Source of the DNA: Serilophus lunatus
Lineage: Eukaryota > Chordata > Aves > Passeriformes > Eurylaimidae
Direction: 5' to 3'
Length of the DNA stretch: 64,000 nucleotides
Assembly: GCA_013399895.1 (NCBI GenBank)
Contig: VXBA01000906.1
Coordinates: 187,932 to 251,931, forward strand
Shown: one piece after another, positions 57,225 through 64,000 of the stretch
Layout of the letters: each line of letters begins with the position of its first letter
Position numbering within the stretch: the first letter of the stretch is position 1
Made by a program: the position numbers and the translations under genes
Notes under the pieces: generated by a model
What the model was told of the DNA's origin: nothing
The model's database searches: none
What the model saw: the letters and a program-made list of their open reading frames with translations, nothing else

Positions 57225-60200
57225 AGTTTCTGTTCACAGAGAAAAATAGATCTTGCCTTAGGAAAGGCCTTCAAGAATCTTTCAGTTCTGTAAGATTTCA
57301 TTACTTATTCATTAAAAAATCTGCTAAGGGAAGAGGTTAAGCTAAAAAATCCTGCTTGGTCTTTTTTTATATTATCAGCACACTCATAGATCTCTGATTT
57401 GGACAAGGGTTGGCACAGATCATGCTCAGATTGAGACTCTCAAACCACACAGAGAATAGATGACAACAGGTAAAGGCTACTGAAATACAAAGATTTTGGC
57501 CCAAAGTAACAGTCTTTTGGTATTAGAGCTCTCCTAGAATCCTCTGTCTAAAAGCAGTCATGTGCTATGTTGTTATGGACCCTCCCAGTGGTGGGTTTTC
57601 ATTCTGCTCCCTTCCAACAATTATGCAGAAGCCACAAATATTTAAAGATGCATCATGAAAAAAAAGCCCCAAAACACACAAAAACCTCAGCAACTGAACT
57701 CAAATATTTTAAACTGAGATTCATCATGTATTCTTTTAGTTTTTAAAAGCTTTTTAGAGAAAGAAAAAATTTCTTAGAAAACAATCCACAGATTTAAGAA
57801 GAATTTGTCATAAGCAAATTCTAATAGTAAGCAAAGTATTTTGGGACTGGAGCTCTTTTTCTTGAATTTTAAACTATTATTTTCCATGAAAAGGGAATGA
57901 AAAGTGCTGGGAAAACTTCTGTGTATTTTTCAGTGTCTAGGTTATTTTGCCAAAGAAATCTAGGGCAAATTTATTTTAGTTAAACATTTATTTCGTGACC
58001 ACTGTTTCTACAAACCTTATTTTGCCATCCTCACCATTAACCATTTGTTTCTCTGAATGCCACTGAGTGCCACACTATTAATTTATAAAGAGGTGTAAGG
58101 AAGTATTGTCTGTTAAACATAAATTGCAGAAACAGTTTTCATATTTTGAAATCTTTGGTTTTGCAGCTCAATATAATTTAGGTCATGAACCATTCCTACT
58201 GCTGCATAGTGAATCATAAAACATATAAATCCCTATTACCTCAAAGAAAAAAAATAATGTGCAATGTACATGGCTGTATTTTTTTTTCATATGGCTGAAT
58301 GCTTATCCACTAGGAATAGAATGAAGGTTTCGTTGAATTACCAGAGTAATTCTCCATCTGCTCACTCTCAGCCTTGCAGAATTGCAACCCAATGTCAGGT
58401 TAAGTTCAACTCTCCATAGGGTTAAGCATATGTAGGTCGACAAATAGATCAGCCTAGCTGACATGAAAAACTTCTGAAGCCGTAATAAATTCAGCTTATA
58501 TCTGAGCTAAAAGTTGAACAATAATACATAAATTTTATTTATTTTTATTTTAATATACTATTTTGGTGACAGATTTCTGAAATAGAACAGAATTTTGTTG
58601 CAATCCTTATGATCTGTCTGCCCTTCACATTTACTACTCCTAAAATTTCGTATTAATCTTCAAGCTATTCCTAATGATGGTACTCTTTTGGAACCGAACC
58701 TTGGCTTTGCCACACATTGACAATAAGGAGCTGGAGGCTTATATGGTGGCTTGATGCCAAAGTAGAAAAAAACTTTAAGATTCACTGATCTTATCCAGCT
58801 TCCTGTTCTTAGGCACATACCTGGCAAATCTTTCCAGATTCACCTATAGACAGCAGAAAGCTGTACTTTCTTTCTGAGCATTTATCAGGCTACACTTTCA
58901 TCACCAAGTACTGCATATCCAAAGGAATGGACAAGTGGAGGAGAACTGTTCATGCTGAGGACCCAGGAGCCATGGCACGCACGTTTTGCAGACTTCAGAC
59001 TATTTTTCATCTGGTCCCACAAACAATAGAAGTTAGGACTGGAAATCTTCAGGTGCACTCCCGGTTTAATCTCATTTCAAAGGAATCCAGTTTGTGCATT
59101 CCAAGACAGCCCTGTGATGTGAATCAAAGCTTTAAGTAAGCACAGTAAGCTTTAGGAGCATGGATCCAGATTAAGAAGTGAATCTTCATAGTTCCATCTT
59201 CAGAGCATCTGAAGTGATTTACTCCTCTGTGACTACTTACCTGCACCACAACTCACTTCTCATTCCCTTGTGTCTTCTTCATAATACTGATAGCTAGAAA
59301 AATAGCCTAAAGAGTGTCTCCTTTTACCCCTGCAACACTGCCAGCTGTCATGGGAAAAGTTTAGCTGTTTCTCTACTTCTTCAACTGCTCAATGGTCTGA
59401 TTGATGTTTTTCTCCAGTTCTTTTGGATGCTTCCTTTTAATTCGTTTGCTTTCATTTTGTGTACTTTGGAAAGTAAAAGGGCTACATGTCTCTTTCTCTA
59501 AGGAACAAGTAAAATGTAGCATCACTTCTCAGGAAGTGGTATTTTAAATTCAGGTTAATTCAAGAAATCAGTATGTTATCAGTATTACTATCATCTCCTT
59601 AGAAATCAAAAAGCTGATGAAGCTGATGTTAGCCGGTCAACATTACCTTTGTAAGAAACAAAGCTTAGCATTCGCTTGCTCAGGACTGCTTATCTAGTCA
59701 GGAATTTTCACACAACATGAAATGCTGAGGTATGCTACATAGACCTAATATCTGAGTAAAACTAAAAATGAAATGTTATTCAAATTTCATTACTAAATTA
59801 TAGAGTAAGATGAGTGGTGAGAGGTTTGCATTGCATTTTTGTCTATCAGCTAAGGAACTGATAGGTAGAGTCACCTGAAAGCTGAGCAAAGTCAGCTAAA
59901 ACATATATGGACTGAGGAGGTTCTGGAAACCTTGATTTCCATTTCCTGGACAGTTGGTTTAACTCACTAGACTGTTATACATGAATCTGATGCTTCCTCC
60001 AGCTGTACTCTTGGACGAAACTGTCTGTGACTGCTGTACTTTGTGTTGAAATAAATGCTGTCCATGTGTGTTAAAGGTGCTGAGAGACCGCTGGTTGAAG
60101 TGATCTCCCAAAGGAGCTGACACTGAAAAGCCTTGTTTGTAAATCATAAACAGCCTTAAGGGAGAAAGCAGCACTGAGAAGCCAAGACAGTGATGCAGAA

Positions 60201-63162
60201 GGGAACGTAAAACATTTTGGCACCAAATTAAGTTTTCATTAGAATAATAAGTACTCACAAAACCTTAGGTGCCAAAAAAGGATTTATGTAAACAACTGTA
60301 ATGGGAACAGTTGCCTAAAGTCCTAACTGCATTCAATTTCATGTGCCCAAAGGTCTTCTCTTACCTTGCCCTTTGAAAGCAAATGGATGAAATTCAAGCT
60401 TTGGCTTAGTCCAATGCACTTCCATGAACTGTATTCACCACTATCTCCCTGTAAAACATGTATGTTAAAAATAACCAGGTAAGTTTGAACACTGGGAATT
60501 AACGAAGTTATAATTTCTGAAATTTACATCCGGATTACTTTTTTAAAGAAAAAAGAATAGTGATTTGCTAATGTCTTGCATTGTTTTTCTAACTTCAAAA
60601 ACTTAAAGAAAAGCAAATAATGGCTACAGCCAGTATACAAAAGCATTTAAGAATCTTGTGATACATAAAGGCACCTAATGGCAATACCAGTTTACGTTTC
60701 CCATTTTGCCACTACTTCAAGCATTTATGTCACTTGTACTTCACTGCTTGGATATCTTAAGAAATTCTCTTCCAGGACCAGTTCTCTTTGAAATGCCAAC
60801 TCTTAACACAATAACAAAAGGTCAGTACACTTGACTGAAAAATGCAAAGATGAAATTTATGAAAGTATCACACGTATTTATCTGCTTTTTCTGGGGTGAG
60901 GGGAGTTTATGTGAAAACAAATAAAATACTATTTGAATTACTTAACTGGGTTTAGTTTTCCAAAAAGTGTATCAGTGTACATCTGGCATTAAAGTTGGCA
61001 GATATTAAATGTTTCTTTCTAGACAAAAGGTACTTCTAGGTACTTTTGTTTATTTATATCTGACTGATATTCAAATATTGCTACAAAACTGTTGTTAATT
61101 AACAAAACTGAAAGACAAAGACTTCTCTATTAAGGTACTTTTATTATTGAAATAAATTGGAGCATACATTCGCTGTGAAACAGTTCCTTCTGCATTTAAG
61201 AGCAATTTGACATGACTAACTTCAAGTAGTTTCTTTGTTTTTCTGTTACTGACTCAATGAGCTCACTGCCACGCAGCAGACATTCTTATTGTGCTGTGCA
61301 AAGGTTACAGCAAACAGAGATTTGTTATGTGCAAAGTCCAGGTATCTGGAATTTTAACAATTAAAGCATGGAATTTCTTGTCGCTTCTTTATAATCCAGA
61401 TGAGTTCAGGTAGAACAGCTTCTTTATAACTTCTCTGATAAGGAATGGAGTAAACACGAGGCACAGGCAGTCGCTGGTTTCAGGCTTGAGTTCGTTCACT
61501 CAGTGACACCAGTTTTAACCTACATGCGCAATACTGATAAACAGTGGTAGACTCAGCAGTAATGATAAGGCTCTTTTTCCCTGTACAAACACTTCACAGG
61601 CCTTATAGTTGAAAAGATTCACAAGGCTGCTTGTCAAAGTTATTTTCAGCTAAAAGCCTACTATACTGCCCTTGCATCTACACTGTTTAACCTGTCTGAG
61701 CATCTGCACATCCACAGAGTAGACAGGAAGTACCAGGACATAGTGTTGTAGTCTTCTCAATGAAACCGAATCTGAACCATTATATCTAGGACAGTTTGGT
61801 TGTCTACCATTAACTAGAGATCATAAGATTCATCTCATTGTATTCTCCCCTGGATTACAAAATCAAGAAGAGGAAATAAAAAAAATCACAGAGAGAATGA
61901 CAAAATCCAGCCAGAAAAGTGAGATAAAAAAGTGAGCAAGTATACACTCATCAACAACTGCTTAATTGCACACACACCTGACTAAGACAGTCTAGAAAGA
62001 ACTGACTTATGCTCCACCTACAGATAACGGTCTAAGTGTTATGATGGAACAGTACAAATTGATTAGAATCTCATTATTATTGTGCCCCTTCTTCAGTTGT
62101 CAGAGCTGCAACTGTGGTACTTCCTAATTACCTGCAAGACCATCACACCCTATAAATAACTTTTACTGAAGTCTTTCGACTTCCAAAGAATAGATTCCCT
62201 TTAATTTCTTATGACAGCTGATGATATAGTGGTGGCTCTGGCCAGTACTGTTTCACGGCTCAGATATGTGTTGATGTGTTAAGACTGTGACAGGACCAAG
62301 TTTTGTTTCTTCCTCAGTACCAGTTTTCTAGCATTTTACACAGGTACATTCAGTGCATGTTGTTCCTTTCATTACCAGGTGGGAAGAAAATAATCAGAAA
62401 AAAAAAGAGTAACAACACCTTGGCTCCAAACTACCAAAGGATTAGGCAACAGACTGCTACAGGAAAGGGCCAAAACCAAATTACTTCCTCTTCCAGAACC
62501 CATTCCTATCACAGGCCATTATTTATCATTTCTACATGGAATTCACAGTTAAGAACATTAGATCCCTGAAGCACTTAGGATTTTAATAGAAGTACACTAT
62601 AAGTACATTACATTGGTTATTTTGCTTAAAAAGCACTAAAATGAACAACAACAACAACGCTCTTAGCAATATTGGAGTTATTGCTACTTAAGGTGAGAAG
62701 GTATTTTCAAGTCTAAACTATATCCTTTTGTTCTGAAAGAAAATGCTTTTAAAATGGTTTCAGAACACAGGAGGCATTTCTGTGACATTCATTACAGGAA
62801 TTTAAAAGCATCCAGTTGAGACAGCAGAAGAATGTTTTCACAAGATAGATCTTTCAAATCTAGACCACCCCAAAACAAGACATTTCTTCCTTATAGTTGA
62901 TATAAAATTAGATGAAATGTTTTGTAAATTTGTGCCATTTCCTCCATATTTTTGAGGGATTCTGTGCTATTTATGTCATTGAATTTTTAGTTTTCCTATT
63001 TTTTAACACAGAAAGTAAATTATTTTAAAAGTTATGGATACCTTACACACATTTTGTCTTGATTTGTGGCACTAACAATCCTATAACCCAAACTGTGTAC
63101 AGGAAAGTCCATAAATTACGGAAGTTAATCACTGAACAGCTGATCTCCTTTACTGGTTAGAT
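57225..63162. other. Intergenic, no gene seen
   Basis: About 6 kb with no supportable gene, RNA or mobile element. Confidence 0.5.
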
Positions 63163-63285
63163 CATAGGATTGCACAGGAAATTAGGCTGGCAGAAAACTC
63201 AGGATGCCATCTGGTGCAACCACTTCTCAAAACAGAGCTGACTTCAAAGTTATATCAAGCTCCTCAGGGACAAAGTCATGATATC
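63163..63285 (-). mobile_element. Diverged CR1-like fragment
   Basis: ATCATAGGATTGCACAGGAA, CATCTGGTGCAACCACTTCT, GAGCTGACTTCAAAGTTATA, CAAGCTCCTCAGGGACAAAG follow the order of phrases seen in a CR1 subfamily 3' region (reverse complement), with much divergence. Confidence 0.6.
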
Positions 63286-64000
63286 AATGTGTAAAATTTT
63301 AGGGCAATATTTATGTTTTAGCTCTGAAATACTCAATTGTGATAAAATAGATATATTGTATTGAAATGAATAGAAATTATTTAGCAACCTGAGACATGGA
63401 CCAGTGCTCTTGGTAAGCAAAGAGAAAAAAAAGAAACTAAACTAATGATAGAGGACAGTCTCTATCTCTCTGATGCAGAAAAAAATGTGCAAATTAGTGA
63501 TTACCAAGGCTCAGGAAGATAATGAATGTAATCAACAGCATCATTAATTGCATGGTAATAAAGTAGCAACACAGCAATCTTCAAGATAAATTCAGGAGTG
63601 GCAATTTCTATATACGCACAGTTTCTAGTGAGAGTTGGCTCAAATAAGTGTTTACCAAATTCAAGGGAGAGTCTCCCAAGTTTTAAGGTGCTGTTTTGCA
63701 TATTGAACTATCTTCATTTGCTCTGCTTTATCATTGGATCAGATGTACTCTTTATCTTCAGTGAGTTACTCCCTGAAATTACCATGACTAAGGGTTATTT
63801 TTATTGATTCCAAGGAAACACCGATGTGAGAAGTCACATTACTAGCATCATTACCCTTTAGCTTATTTTCCGTAGCCCTGTTTGTGAAGCTTGTCTGCAA
63901 AAGTTTGGGGTTTTTTTCCTTGAAAATCATCAACTTATTTTCTCAAGTCGTTGTTTTATCAGGTAATAGAACACTCTTTAATGAGGCTTCAGTCCATTTG
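63286..64000. other. Intergenic, no gene seen
   Basis: No feature recognised up to the window end. Confidence 0.5.

Noticed and set aside
1..64000. CRISPR arrays, tRNA or rRNA genes, operons
   Set aside because: No regularly spaced repeats, cloverleaf-like or rRNA-like sequence seen; the window is vertebrate nuclear DNA.

Overview
The window is from a bird nuclear genome (AT-rich, long introns, several CR1 retrotransposon fragments of the avian type, no bacterial features). I cannot name the species. It holds one protein-coding gene, complete and on the minus strand: APOB, encoding apolipoprotein B-100, the non-exchangeable structural protein of VLDL and LDL and a source of egg-yolk lipoprotein.

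Layout. Positions 1-4300 are 3' flank with no gene seen. APOB runs from a promoter near 40.2 kb down to a polyadenylation signal at 4324-4329. I could place all 29 coding exons by splice sites and reading frame. Every intron is GT-AG, all exon phases join, and the exons sum to 13,689 nt (4,562 codons plus stop). The giant exon 26 (8944-16524, 7.6 kb) and the 1.6 kb final coding exon match the known mammalian layout. From 40.3 to 64 kb is upstream flank, with repeats (CR1, one CR1 nested in another, a 270-bp pyrimidine tract with an unresolved base, an ERV LTR-like scrap, an old palindromic repeat) and no gene that I can support.

Gene logic. A TATA box and an HNF4-type direct repeat about 55-75 bp upstream of it resemble the proximal liver/intestine promoter known for human APOB. 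The protein starts with a signal peptide and a vitellogenin-like lipid-transfer module (exons 3 to about 20). Long beta-rich and alpha-helical lipid-binding domains follow, mostly in exon 26. The LDL-receptor 'site B' RKRGLKL is intact, whereas the 'site A' basic cluster is absent. The glutamine codon that mammals edit to make apoB-48 is a glutamate codon here, so this gene can only make the full-length form by that route.

Main points for a second look: (1) a 62-codon, protein-like open frame directly after the stop codon in the -1 frame, suggesting a lost or mis-sequenced C-terminal extension; (2) a four-fold macro-repeat inside apoB that places the alpha-helical domain as an insertion in one repeat unit and overlaps human 'site A'; (3) the missing editing site. 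I found no unfamiliar multigene system in this window.
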